A stretch of 64,000 nt of DNA from Methyloferula stellata AR4. Its GTDB lineage: Bacteria; Pseudomonadota; Alphaproteobacteria; Rhizobiales; Beijerinckiaceae. This document shows, one piece after another, positions 16,707 through 25,368 of this stretch (the stretch's first letter is position 1; each line of letters starts with the position of its first letter). The position numbers and the translations under genes were made by a program. The notes under the pieces are model-generated. The model had not been told where the DNA came from. It worked only from the letters and a program-made list of their open reading frames with translations, and did no database searches. Location of the stretch: NCBI RefSeq assembly GCF_000385335.1, contig NZ_ARWA01000001.1, forward strand, positions 1,628,001 to 1,692,000, given 5' to 3'.

Positions 16707-18974
16707 ATGCCGAACAAAGAAATCGATGGACTGAACATCGCGGGCGACCTCTACGACTTCATGAGCTTCGAGGTTCTGGCCGGAACTGGCGTCGGCGCAC
16801 ATCAATTCTGGACGGGTTTGGCGCGGATCGTCGCGGAATATGCACCGCGCCTGCGCGCGCTGCTACAGGAACGTGCCCGCTTGCAGGCGGAGATCGACGC
16901 CTATCATCGCGCCCATGCGGGGGCGCCCTTCGATGCCGCCGCCTATGAAGCGCATTTGCGTGCGATCGGCTATCTCGTCGAAGCGCCGGCGCCCTTTTCC
17001 ATCCGGACCGCGAATGTGGATGAGGCCGTTGCGCGCATAGCCGCGCCGCAATTCACCGTGCCATGCTCCAATCCGCGCTATCTGACGCGGGCCATAAGCG
17101 CGCGCTGGTCGAGCCTTTACGATGCGCTTTATGCGTCCGATGTCATCCCCGAGGAGGGCGGTGCCGAACGCGGGCAAAGCTATAATAAGGTCCGCGGCGC
17201 GCTTGTGATCGAACGCGGCCGCGCCTTTTTGGATGAAGTCGTGCCGCTCGCCAGCGGCAGCCACCACGCGGTGACGGCCTATGTCGTCGCGAATGGCGCC
17301 CTTATGGCGGCTATCGATGGAGGCGAGCGAATAGGTTTGAAAGACCCTTCGCAATTTGCCGCCTATCAGGGCAGAGGCGAGGGACTGTCGTCGATTTTGC
17401 TGCGCGACAAAGGCCTCCATATCGAGCTCAAGATCGATCGCAAAAGCCCGGTCGGGCGTGAGGATCGCGCCGGTCTCGCCGATATTATCCTGGAATCGGC
17501 CGTCACCACGATTTGCGATTTCGAAGATACGGTGGTTGCCGTCGATGTGCCGGACAAGATCAATCTCTATCGAAATTGGCTTGGCACCGTCAAAGGCAGT
17601 CTGCGCGTCCAATTCAAGAAGAACGGCCGCATCACCGACCGGCTGTTTTCGGCCGATTACCGCTATCAGGCGCCGAATGGCGGGCCGTCGCTGCTGTTTG
17701 CCGGGCGCAGCCTTGCGATGGTGCGCGTGACGGGACCGCAGCGGCTGACCGATATCATCCGCGATGCAGAGGGCGAGCCCATCCCGGAAATGCTTCTCGA
17801 CATCGCCGTCGCAGCGCTGGCCGGTTTGCATGACACGCGCCGAAGCAAGCCGCCGCGCAACAGCGAGGCCGGGTCGATCTATATCGTCGTGCCGAAATTG
17901 CACGGGCCAGCCGAAGCGGCGCTTGTCGATGAGATTTTCACGCTCGTCGAAGATATGCTCGATCTTCCGAAGAACACGGTGAAGCTCGGCCTCACCGACG
18001 AAGAGCGCCGCACGAGTCTCAATCTCGCGGCATCCATTCATCCTGTGGCCGATCGTATTGCCTGGCTCGGCACGTCGCCCTTCGAGCGGGCGCGAGACGA
18101 GATCGACACGGCGCTGGAAGCAGGCCCCATTGGCGGCGCTGCGGCGCTTCTCACGGCTCCATGGGTAAAAGCCTATGAGGCCGGTAATGTCGAGACGGCG
18201 CTCGTCTGCGGGCTCGGCGGTATGGCGCAGATCGCCAAAGGCCGCTGGACCGAAGCCGAACATCTGGCAAGGCTGTTGTCCGAAAAAACCGACGATCTCC
18301 GCCAAGGCGCCAGTACGGTCTCGATGCCGTCACCGCGCGCGGCGAGCCTCTATGCGATGGCCTATCATCAGATCGATGTCTTGCAGCGGCAAAAGGATGT
18401 GGCGGCTGCGCTCACCGCCGACGCGATGCGTGCCCATTTCATGGAACAGCTCGGTGCGCCGGCAAACAAAATGACTCTATCCACTGAGGAGATCACGCGC
18501 GAGCTTGAGGCGCATTGCCATAGGACTCTTGCCTATCTCGTGCAGTGCATCGATCGCGGTGTCGGCTGTTCACGCGTGCCGGACGCGCAGGGTGTCATTC
18601 GCATGGAGGATCGCTCCGCCGTCCGCTTTTCGAGCCTTTGCGTCGCCAATTGGCTGAAGCACGGCGTCGTGACGCGCGAGCAGGTGATCGATGCCTTGCG
18701 GCGCATGGCGGAGCGGGTGGACGAGCAAAACAAGGCCGGCCCCGGCTATAGGCCAATGGCGCCCGCGTTCGACGGGTCCGCCTTCAATGCCGCGGCCGAA
18801 TTGATGTTCATCCAACGTGGTGCGGCTGAAAGCGATATCGACACGATCATCGCGATGCGCCGGCGCGAGGCGAAGGCGGGGCAGCCGCCCGAGATTTCGA
18901 ACCGTTTCGAGTTTCTCAAGGGCGCCATGGGCAAGCTTGAAACTGGCGAGGCCTTTTACGGCACGAATGATTGA
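16707..18974 (+). CDS. glcB: Malate synthase G (diverged)
   Basis: Condenses glyoxylate with acetyl-CoA to malate in the glyoxylate bypass. A 755-residue protein, slightly longer than the usual 720-730. Family segments: ICDFEDTVVAVDVPDK followed by YRNWLGTVKG, GRSLAMVRVTG (catalytic Arg), KLHGPAEAALVDEIF, GLTDEERRTSLNL, and GVGCSRVPDAQG with the catalytic-base Asp region, then MEDRSAVRFSS and VANWL. Several usually invariant stretches differ (WLGTSPFERARDEIDTALE rather than the usual TGFLDRTGDEIHT), so it is a diverged clade. No isocitrate lyase gene is nearby. Confidence 0.88.
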   Translation: MPNKEIDGLNIAGDLYDFMSFEVLAGTGVGAHQFWTGLARIVAEYAPRLRALLQERARLQAEIDAYHRAHAGAPFDAAAYEAHLRAIGYLVEAPAPFSIRTANVDEAVARIAAPQFTVPCSNPRYLTRAISARWSSLYDALYASDVIPEEGGAERGQSYNKVRGALVIERGRAFLDEVVPLASGSHHAVTAYVVANGALMAAIDGGERIGLKDPSQFAAYQGRGEGLSSILLRDKGLHIELKIDRKSPVGREDRAGLADIILESAVTTICDFEDTVVAVDVPDKINLYRNWLGTVKGSLRVQFKKNGRITDRLFSADYRYQAPNGGPSLLFAGRSLAMVRVTGPQRLTDIIRDAEGEPIPEMLLDIAVAALAGLHDTRRSKPPRNSEAGSIYIVVPKLHGPAEAALVDEIFTLVEDMLDLPKNTVKLGLTDEERRTSLNLAASIHPVADRIAWLGTSPFERARDEIDTALEAGPIGGAAALLTAPWVKAYEAGNVETALVCGLGGMAQIAKGRWTEAEHLARLLSEKTDDLRQGASTVSMPSPRAASLYAMAYHQIDVLQRQKDVAAALTADAMRAHFMEQLGAPANKMTLSTEEITRELEAHCHRTLAYLVQCIDRGVGCSRVPDAQGVIRMEDRSAVRFSSLCVANWLKHGVVTREQVIDALRRMAERVDEQNKAGPGYRPMAPAFDGSAFNAAAELMFIQRGAAESDIDTIIAMRRREAKAGQPPEISNRFEFLKGAMGKLETGEAFYGTND

Positions 18975-19020
18975 ATTGGCGTCTGCGGTTTGATTGACAG
19001 CCGCGCATGAGGCCGGTCAA

Positions 19021-19473
19021 ATGACCGTGGTTGTCGCGGACGGCAAAATGGCAAATTCAAAGACATTTTTGGGAAAATTTTTTGACCGCTTCGCTGCTCC
19101 CGCGATAGGGACGGCAGAAGACTCTTTGCAAGCCATAAAGGCGCAGGTCGAAGGTTGCGAGTCTTTCATCGATAAGACGGTGAAGCTCGTCAACGAATGG
19201 CGGCAGCAGAGCATCAAGACGGAAGACGCGTTGCGCGATCTTACCAGCCGCGTTTCTGCGATCGAAAGCCGGCCGCATGTTCCGATGGATGGCGAAAAGA
19301 TAAAAATCTATCTCGATACGATCTATCGCGGATTGCTTGACCGCGATTGCGATGATGCGGCGCGCAAATCGTTCGGATCGCAACTCGCTGAAGGACGTCC
19401 GCTGCAAGAGATCATCGATGAGATCATGGCTGGCGACGAATATAGAACGCACAAGGCCAAAGCTCAGGCGTGA
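19021..19473 (+). CDS. Small protein with C-terminal DUF4214-like domain
   Basis: About 150 residues. ATG at 19021 is chosen because GAGG lies eight bases upstream; TTG at 18994 and ATG at 19048 are alternatives. The N-terminal half is helical and probably coiled coil (AIKAQVEGCESFIDKTVKLV). The C-terminal part IYLDTIYRGLLDRDCDDAAR...EIIDEIMAGDEYR resembles the DUF4214 repeat seen in exported and cell-surface proteins and near glycosyltransferases. It ends immediately at the stop of the convergent glycosyltransferase gene. A link to the glycosyltransferase/FkbM region downstream is inference from position. Confidence 0.6.
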   Translation: MTVVVADGKMANSKTFLGKFFDRFAAPAIGTAEDSLQAIKAQVEGCESFIDKTVKLVNEWRQQSIKTEDALRDLTSRVSAIESRPHVPMDGEKIKIYLDTIYRGLLDRDCDDAARKSFGSQLAEGRPLQEIIDEIMAGDEYRTHKAKAQA

Positions 19474-20619
19474 TTATTGGATCGCCGGTCTCGCCTTCGG
19501 AATGCAGCCGAGCAGAGCGTCGCGCACCACATGCCTCACAAAGCTATACGTGATGAGACGAATGCAGGCGTGATCGTTGGGGCATTGCGACAGGGCGCCG
19601 ATGCGGCATGGCGAACATGGCACAGGCACTTTTATGATCGAGGTCGCAGGGCCGCGCGGCATCCAGACTTCGATCGGGTCGATGCCTGAAAAAATTGCCA
19701 CCGTCTTGATGTGTTTCTGCGCCGCGTAATGCGTGAGGCCGGTATCGTTGCCGATAAAAATATCGGCGGCTTCCAAGACCGTGAGACTTTGAAGAAGCGA
19801 TATGGTTCCGACAAAAGAGCGGATGCGGCTGTCTTCGCCGCAGGCGGCCATGACGGCCTCGGCATCGCCGCTCTGATCCTTTCCGCCGACGAGGACGACG
19901 CAGCAATCCATCTCTTTCACCAGCCAGCGCGCGAGCTCGCAAAAGCGCTCCAGCGGCCAGTTTTTAATGTCGCGGCCGGACGATGTGTTCATGACGACTA
20001 GAATTTTCGATTGCGCGAAAGACAAATCGATACCGGCGGCAGGCGCCTTGAATGGCAGCTCGGCTTTGCCCGCCTTGCAGAGTTCGATGAAAGCCGTTGC
20101 GAGCTGCAGGATCATCAGGCTTTGGTGGACTGCAATATTGCCCGCGGCGCCGAGATTGGGACGCGTGAGCGAGATGGTGAGCGGAAGCCGGTTCCGATCG
20201 CTCTCATATCCGATCCTGATATCGGTCTGAATAAGGTCGAGGATCACTCGCGTATCGGGATCGACGCGCAGATCTATGGCGACATCCGATGTGAGCTTTC
20301 CGACTTTGCTTGCATCGGTGCCGGAAAGACCATTGGCCGCCGGTTGCGATTGCTGCTGGAAGAAATTGACGGTGACGATGTCGTCGAAGAGATGGCTCTC
20401 TCGCGCCAAAGCCTCGTTCCAGGGGCCGCATATGAGCGTGATATGGGCGGAAGGATAGGCATTGCGGATGCTTGTGAAGGCATCATAGGCCAGAAAAAAA
20501 TCGCCGATGTGATCGGCTTTGACCAGAGTGATGGTCCTTATATCCGTGCCTTGACGCAAGATGGTTAAGTCACTGACCTCGTTCTGTAAAAGAACCGGCT
20601 GGAAATATCGTTCATCCAT
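19474..20619 (-). CDS. Glycosyltransferase family 9 (heptosyltransferase-like)
   Basis: A 381-residue GT9 enzyme of the ADP-heptose:LPS heptosyltransferase superfamily. The N-terminal ITLVKADHIGDFFLAYDAF is the classical KxDxxGD start; the C-terminal domain carries KILVVMNTSSGRDIKNWPLE for donor binding and FIGNDTGLTHYAAQ, the highly conserved GNDTGPxH equivalent. The usual Pro in that motif is Leu here. CSPCRIGALSQCPNDHACI adds a Cys-rich tail segment seen in many GT9 proteins. The acceptor is unknown; LPS core, exopolysaccharide or protein glycans are all possible. Confidence 0.88.
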   Translation of the reverse strand: MDERYFQPVLLQNEVSDLTILRQGTDIRTITLVKADHIGDFFLAYDAFTSIRNAYPSAHITLICGPWNEALARESHLFDDIVTVNFFQQQSQPAANGLSGTDASKVGKLTSDVAIDLRVDPDTRVILDLIQTDIRIGYESDRNRLPLTISLTRPNLGAAGNIAVHQSLMILQLATAFIELCKAGKAELPFKAPAAGIDLSFAQSKILVVMNTSSGRDIKNWPLERFCELARWLVKEMDCCVVLVGGKDQSGDAEAVMAACGEDSRIRSFVGTISLLQSLTVLEAADIFIGNDTGLTHYAAQKHIKTVAIFSGIDPIEVWMPRGPATSIIKVPVPCSPCRIGALSQCPNDHACIRLITYSFVRHVVRDALLGCIPKARPAIQ

Positions 20620-20887
20620 TTTGGAACAACGTCTTCACATCTCGTGCATGGTTAAAAAACCTATCCGCGAACGCCGGGCAGGGCAAGGCGCCTATGAATT
20701 CATCACTGCCCTGCTTGCAATATGGTCGCGATGCGCCATATAAGAGATGTCGATAGACGGTTAGATGATTTGGCTTTGCGCTGACATGGTCGCGCGGTTT
20801 GCCAAGAATTCCCCTGCCTGAAAATGCGATTTCGACCGTCTGCGGCTTCGTGGGCGAGCAAGACTACGTTCGTGAAAGGGTTTCCCA

Positions 20888-21100
20888 TTGTCTACGGGAA
20901 CTGTGAAATGGTTTAACGCAGAAAAAGGTTTCGGCTTCATCGAGCCGGATGACGGCGGCAAGGATGCCTTCGTTCATATCAGCGCCGTGGAGCGCTCGGG
21001 CCTCAACAATCTGCATGAAGGTCAGAAGGTTGACTTCGAGCTCGTCTCCGACCGCAAAAGCGGCAAGATGACGGCCGACAATCTCAAGGTCCTGGCCTGA
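20888..21100 (+). CDS. Cold-shock domain protein (CspA family)
   Basis: A 70-residue single-domain nucleic-acid chaperone. [20 protein letters not shown] and [13 protein letters not shown] contain the RNP1 (KGFGFI) and RNP2 (VFVHI-type) motifs. The start is TTG, since no ATG precedes the invariant N-terminus. The upstream gap of 268 bases could hold a long leader, typical of cold-shock mRNAs, but no cold box was verified. Confidence 0.93.
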   Translation: MSTGTVKWFNAEKGFGFIEPDDGGKDAFVHISAVERSGLNNLHEGQKVDFELVSDRKSGKMTADNLKVLA

Positions 21101-21478
21101 CGAATTGACGGTGGTTTAGCGTTCTCGCAGACCGCCGCCACGCCGCATCGTCTCGTTCTCAAATAATGTCGACCACGGATGAACTGGCGGCAGAGAGATC
21201 GTGGCGATGTTGGCAGCATATCAGAGCGCCTTCCGGCGCCATGGCTGCACATCTCAAAATGAGCCCTGCACCTGAACAAGGTCGCGGGGCTTTATTGTTG
21301 CACGTGATAGCGCGCAGGCTTTGCGACGAGTCAAAGCTGCTGGCATTTGCCAAAAGGCTTAGGCCTCGGTGCCGTTACTCCACATAAATCGTATTACTTA
21401 TTGTCCTATTGGCTGGATAAAGCCATGTACCACAGCGCGCAGGATTGACAGCTCCAGCGGTTTGTCTAGGTGTCTTCG
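21101..21478. other. Intergenic region between cold-shock gene and desaturase
   Basis: About 378 bases. A 73-codon plus-strand frame at 21166 has no ribosome site and no recognisable family. I see no defined regulatory element. Confidence 0.4.
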
Positions 21479-22588
21479 ATGCAGAAAAGCGAACCTATTA
21501 TAGAGGCAAAGCCCAGTGAGCGCGCGCTGGATGCGCGCAGATGGGCGGGCATAGTCGCCCGCTACCGCGAGCCGAATTACGCGCGGGGCATTTTCGAACT
21601 CGCGATCACCGCGCTGCCGCTCGTTTTCATTTGGATTTTGATGTGGGCGACGCTCCAAACCGGCCATTATTGGCTGTGTCTTCTGCTCGCCATACCGGCT
21701 GCGGGTTTCCTCGTGCGCCTCTTCATGATCCAGCACGATTGCGGCCACACCTCATTTTTCCGCCATCGCCTCGCGAATGATTGGGTCGGGCGCTTCATCG
21801 GCGTGCTGACGCTGACGCCCTACGATGGTTGGGCGCGCAGCCATGCCGGTCACCATGCGACCTCCGGCAATCTCGATCAGCGCGGCACCGGCGATGTCGA
21901 CACGCTGACGGTGCGTGAGTTTCAATCGCTTCCGCGCTGGCGCCGGCTTCTCTATCGCCTCTACCGGCATCCGGTTGTGATGTTTGGCATTGGTCCCATC
22001 TATTTGTTCGTCTTGCGGCATCGCCTTCCGCTCAGCGGACCCGGAGGCTGGCCTGTCTGGCTGAGCACGATGGGGACGAACGCGGCGATCGCCGCTCTGA
22101 TTGCCATCATGATGTGGCTCGTCGGGGTCGGTCCCTTTCTGCTCGTGCAGATGCCGATCACGCTACTCGCGGGTTTGATTGGCGTCTGGCTGTTCTATGT
22201 TCAGCACCAGTTCGAGGATACGTTTTGGGCGCGCGAGGGCTCTTGGACTTTCCATGAGGCGGCGCTTTACGGCAGCTCGCATTATGCCTTGCCCCCAGTC
22301 CTGCGCTGGTTCACGGCCAATATAGGCGTGCATCATGTGCATCACCTTTGCAGCCGGATTCCCTATTACCGCTTGCAGCAAGTGCTGCGCGATCATCCTC
22401 AGCTCGCGGCCATCGGACGCCTGACTTTGTGGCAGAGCGTCAAATCCGTCCGCATGGTTCTCTGGGATGAGAGAGACCGCCGGCTCGTCGTGTTCCGCGA
22501 GATGCACGCTGCCAGCAAGGCGCGCGGGGCAGGAATGCTGCAAAACGAGATCGGACGCCCGTTCCCGTCTTCAACACAAACGAACTGA
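21479..22588 (+). CDS. Membrane fatty acid desaturase (Delta-12/omega-6 type)
   Basis: A 369-residue integral membrane di-iron desaturase. ATG at 21479 is preferred to GTG at 21470, with CTAGG upstream. The three histidine boxes are intact: HDCGH (after FLVRLFMIQ), HAGHH (RSHAGHHATSGNLD) and HHVHH (NIGVHHVHHLCSRIPYYRL). The HxCGH form of box 1 and the last box indicate the Delta-12/omega-6 acyl-lipid group. Paired hydrophobic hairpins at about 40-85 and 185-240 fit the family. It probably adjusts membrane fluidity, in keeping with the upstream cold-shock gene, though the two are 378 bases apart. Confidence 0.9.
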   Translation: MQKSEPIIEAKPSERALDARRWAGIVARYREPNYARGIFELAITALPLVFIWILMWATLQTGHYWLCLLLAIPAAGFLVRLFMIQHDCGHTSFFRHRLANDWVGRFIGVLTLTPYDGWARSHAGHHATSGNLDQRGTGDVDTLTVREFQSLPRWRRLLYRLYRHPVVMFGIGPIYLFVLRHRLPLSGPGGWPVWLSTMGTNAAIAALIAIMMWLVGVGPFLLVQMPITLLAGLIGVWLFYVQHQFEDTFWAREGSWTFHEAALYGSSHYALPPVLRWFTANIGVHHVHHLCSRIPYYRLQQVLRDHPQLAAIGRLTLWQSVKSVRMVLWDERDRRLVVFREMHAASKARGAGMLQNEIGRPFPSSTQTN

Positions 22589-22720
22589 TTCAAAATCGCT
22601 CCATCTCTTGGTGGAATTCGAATCTCATCGAAAGCAAAATTGTGCTTTCGCGGCTGAGACGGCTGGAAACCAAACCGCCTCCATCGTAGCGTAGCCTAAA
22701 GTGATTCGGCTGGATCATCG

Positions 22721-24454
22721 ATGGCCCGTTCGTCTACTGCCCGGCTGAGCCGGACTCCCGCTTCAAGCAAGAAGCTTCCGGTCGTGGAGCTGGTCCCCGG
22801 CTGGCTGAGGCCGCTGAACCGCGACGCCTCCTTCAAGCTTTGGCCGCCCTTCGATCCGGGCCGGTTTCTCGACATGAATCCGAGCCTGGTCCGCCTAGGG
22901 CCAAAAGAAGCCTGGGTCGTCTTTTGCCGCTACGCGACTCCGCCGCAGCCGGGACAGGGATCGATCTGGGCCGTTCGTGTCGGCACTGATCTGCAGCCAT
23001 CGGGGACGCCGGTTCTTCTTCTCGCCCAAGGCATAGATCCCAGGATCATCAGGCTCGGCGAACGGCTCTTGATCTTCTTCGCGATGATCGAGCGCGATTC
23101 CGCCGGCCAGCCAATTGGTTCTTCAGTTGCCATGGCGGAATATGCGGTCGATCGCGACCAGTGGACATGCAAAAACATGTTCAGCCTCCCAAAGCGTCCC
23201 ATTCAGGGCGTCCAGTCCGCGGACTCGGACGAGAACTGGGAGAAGAACTGGATTCCCTTTGCGATCGACGACACGCATGTGGGGTTGATCTATTCGCACG
23301 ACCCTTGGGACGTCATCACGCTCGGCGCCGAACCGGGGCAAATGCCGCAACTGCAGAATGTCCATCGCAGTCCCGGTCTCACCTGGGAAGACGGAACGAT
23401 CCGGGGCGGGACCTCGCCTGTGCCCTACGATAGCGATCATCTGATTACGTTTTTTCATGCGGCTCAGGTCATCGGCAGCCGGCGTCTTTATAGCGTCGGC
23501 GCATGCGTGTTTACGGCCAAGCCGCCCTATGCGCCGGTGTCGATGACGCTCGATCCGCTTTTGATGGCGCCTTACAAAAACGGAGCGCATCGCTTCGGCT
23601 GGCATTTTGCCGGCAGCGTCATCTTTCCGATGGGCGCGGAGCCGTCACGCGACGGCTATCATCTGCTTTGCGGCATCGATGACGGCGAGATCGGCACATT
23701 TTTCATCTCCACGGCGGATCTCAAAGCGCGTTTGCAGGCACCGCGCCAGGAGATCCTGGGCGCTGTCCATGATTATCGCGGCAGCCAGGGTGCGCGGATC
23801 CCGCTCAAACACCTGCTTTACGTGCCGGACCCCATTCCGGGAATCCCCGAGCTTCCGATGATCAATTTCCTCCGGACGCTCGCAGGCCGTGGCCGCACCT
23901 TCGTCGATGTCGGCTCGCATATTGGCTTCTACACGATGGGTCTCGCGCCGGGCTTCGACAAAGTCGTCGCTTTCGAGCCGTCGAAGTTTCAATATGGCTG
24001 GCTCACGCGCAACCGCGCCTTGAACGATTACGCGCATGTCGCCTGCGAGCATGTCGCGCTGGGCGACACCCGCGGCGAAGCCACGCTGAACGTATTGAGT
24101 TACGAAGGCGGGCTGAACTCGCTTTCGCCCGAAGTCGCCGCCGCGCATACGATCATCGATCGCTATACGGTTCCGGTCGAAGTGCTGGATGATCGCGGCA
24201 TGAGCGATGTCGATCTGCTCAAGATCGATGTCGAGGGCTTCGAAATCCCGGTTCTGCGCGGCGCGCGGAAAACCATCGATGCCAGCCGGCCGGTGATTCT
24301 GATCGAGGTTTGGACGGATGATGCGCGGCGTCAGAATGTGAAACAGGTCATGGACGAGATGAACTATACGTTCGAGCCGCTGTTTCCGCTCTCGCCGGAA
24401 TTGGTTCTCTGCATCCCGCAGGAGCGCCGTCAGTCCTACGCCTGGTTCATCTGA
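22721..24454 (+). CDS. Propeller-like domain fused to FkbM family methyltransferase
   Basis: A 577-residue two-domain protein. Residues about 35-340 look like a five-bladed beta-propeller of the GH43/GH130 kind (NPSLVRLGPKEAWVVFCRY, NWEKNWIPF, RGGTSPVPYDSDHLITFFHA, LYSVGACVF, FGWHFAGSVIFPMG, LLCGIDDGEIGTFFI); no catalytic acids could be assigned. From about 385 an FkbM methyltransferase follows, with the SAM motif FVDVGSHIGFYTMG (394 onward), VVAFEPSKFQ and DLLKIDVEGFEIPVLRGA. FkbM enzymes O-methylate sugars. The fusion suggests a glycan-recognising module delivering a methyltransferase to a carbohydrate. It converges with the FkbM/OGT pair downstream. Confidence 0.82.
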   Translation: MARSSTARLSRTPASSKKLPVVELVPGWLRPLNRDASFKLWPPFDPGRFLDMNPSLVRLGPKEAWVVFCRYATPPQPGQGSIWAVRVGTDLQPSGTPVLLLAQGIDPRIIRLGERLLIFFAMIERDSAGQPIGSSVAMAEYAVDRDQWTCKNMFSLPKRPIQGVQSADSDENWEKNWIPFAIDDTHVGLIYSHDPWDVITLGAEPGQMPQLQNVHRSPGLTWEDGTIRGGTSPVPYDSDHLITFFHAAQVIGSRRLYSVGACVFTAKPPYAPVSMTLDPLLMAPYKNGAHRFGWHFAGSVIFPMGAEPSRDGYHLLCGIDDGEIGTFFISTADLKARLQAPRQEILGAVHDYRGSQGARIPLKHLLYVPDPIPGIPELPMINFLRTLAGRGRTFVDVGSHIGFYTMGLAPGFDKVVAFEPSKFQYGWLTRNRALNDYAHVACEHVALGDTRGEATLNVLSYEGGLNSLSPEVAAAHTIIDRYTVPVEVLDDRGMSDVDLLKIDVEGFEIPVLRGARKTIDASRPVILIEVWTDDARRQNVKQVMDEMNYTFEPLFPLSPELVLCIPQERRQSYAWFI

Positions 24455-24477
24455 CGCTCAAAGAGCGCTAGGCTTCG

Positions 24478-25368
24478 CTACTTCCAGAAGCCAAGATCCC
24501 GGTAATGGCCATCGCGGCCTTGAATATAGACGATCACCTCGTCCGTGGTCAGCATCCTGGCCGGTTCCTGCAGAAACACCTTGTTCGGAAACTGATCTAG
24601 AATCGCGCGGAACGTCTCCAGAGAAAATTCTGGCTTTTCGATCCGCCAGAGTTCGAAGATTCCAGCGAAGACGGATTTCCAGATTTTTGGGTCCGTCGAT
24701 GTCGCGATGGCTTCATCGTGCCCTTGCGTATCCGACTTGTAAAAAATCGGCAGGCCGGAGGCCGCCCATTTTTTACACGCGGCCTTGGCCCCTTTGACTT
24801 CGATCGTCGTTTTGTCGAAGCTATCGTCCTGCGGCATCGCCGACTTGTTTAGCGAATAATTTCCGGAGTTCGTCCGGTCGCGATAGAACTCGAGCTTTTC
24901 GTCGCGCAAGCCCAAGCCATAATTGTTCTTTTTCAGATTTGGAAAGGCTTGAAGGTTGCGCGTCAGATAGGCAAAATTCTCGGGATCCGGCTCGTATAGA
25001 AAGACATCTTGTATCTGTTCGAAAGCCGCAAGCATTTGACGGCTGAAGAGGCCGACGTTCGCCCCTATATCGATGAGCGTAAAGCCCGAGAGCGAAGGCG
25101 GGATGACGCGCCGCGCAAATTCGATTTCGAAATAGTCCCAGCTATGCGTGGCGATCGCGGAAGGCGCGATCGCATAATCGAGCGGGACGACGCAAGCGCG
25201 CGCCTCATTTGAAAGCCCTTCGCCGACGCGCGGCGGGATAAACAAGCCGGTTCCTTCCTTCGGCTGGAATTCCACATTCCTGACATTGCAGAATTCTTTG
25301 AGGAGCTTCACCTCGAGCCTGAACGAGCCGATAAAAGAGTCGTAGACGTCTTGGATTGAAATCGGCAT
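24478..25368 (-). CDS. FkbM family methyltransferase
   Basis: A 296-residue SAM-dependent methyltransferase. The SAM-binding stretch is FTLIDIGANVGLFSRQML (about 96-113), followed by VFLYEPDPENFAYL and later IFYKSDTQGHDEAI, the FkbM equivalent of KIDVEG in which Asp-Thr-Gln-Gly replaces Asp-Val-Glu-Gly. Family members methylate hydroxyls on sugars. The start codon overlaps the stop of the O-GlcNAc-transferase gene by one base (TGATG), so the two are translated together and probably modify the same target. Confidence 0.85.
   Translation of the reverse strand: MPISIQDVYDSFIGSFRLEVKLLKEFCNVRNVEFQPKEGTGLFIPPRVGEGLSNEARACVVPLDYAIAPSAIATHSWDYFEIEFARRVIPPSLSGFTLIDIGANVGLFSRQMLAAFEQIQDVFLYEPDPENFAYLTRNLQAFPNLKKNNYGLGLRDEKLEFYRDRTNSGNYSLNKSAMPQDDSFDKTTIEVKGAKAACKKWAASGLPIFYKSDTQGHDEAIATSTDPKIWKSVFAGIFELWRIEKPEFSLETFRAILDQFPNKVFLQEPARMLTTDEVIVYIQGRDGHYRDLGFWK

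Noticed and set aside
21166-21387. 73-codon plus-strand frame after the cold-shock gene
   Set aside because: No ribosome site, no family pattern and no hydrophobic or domain structure.
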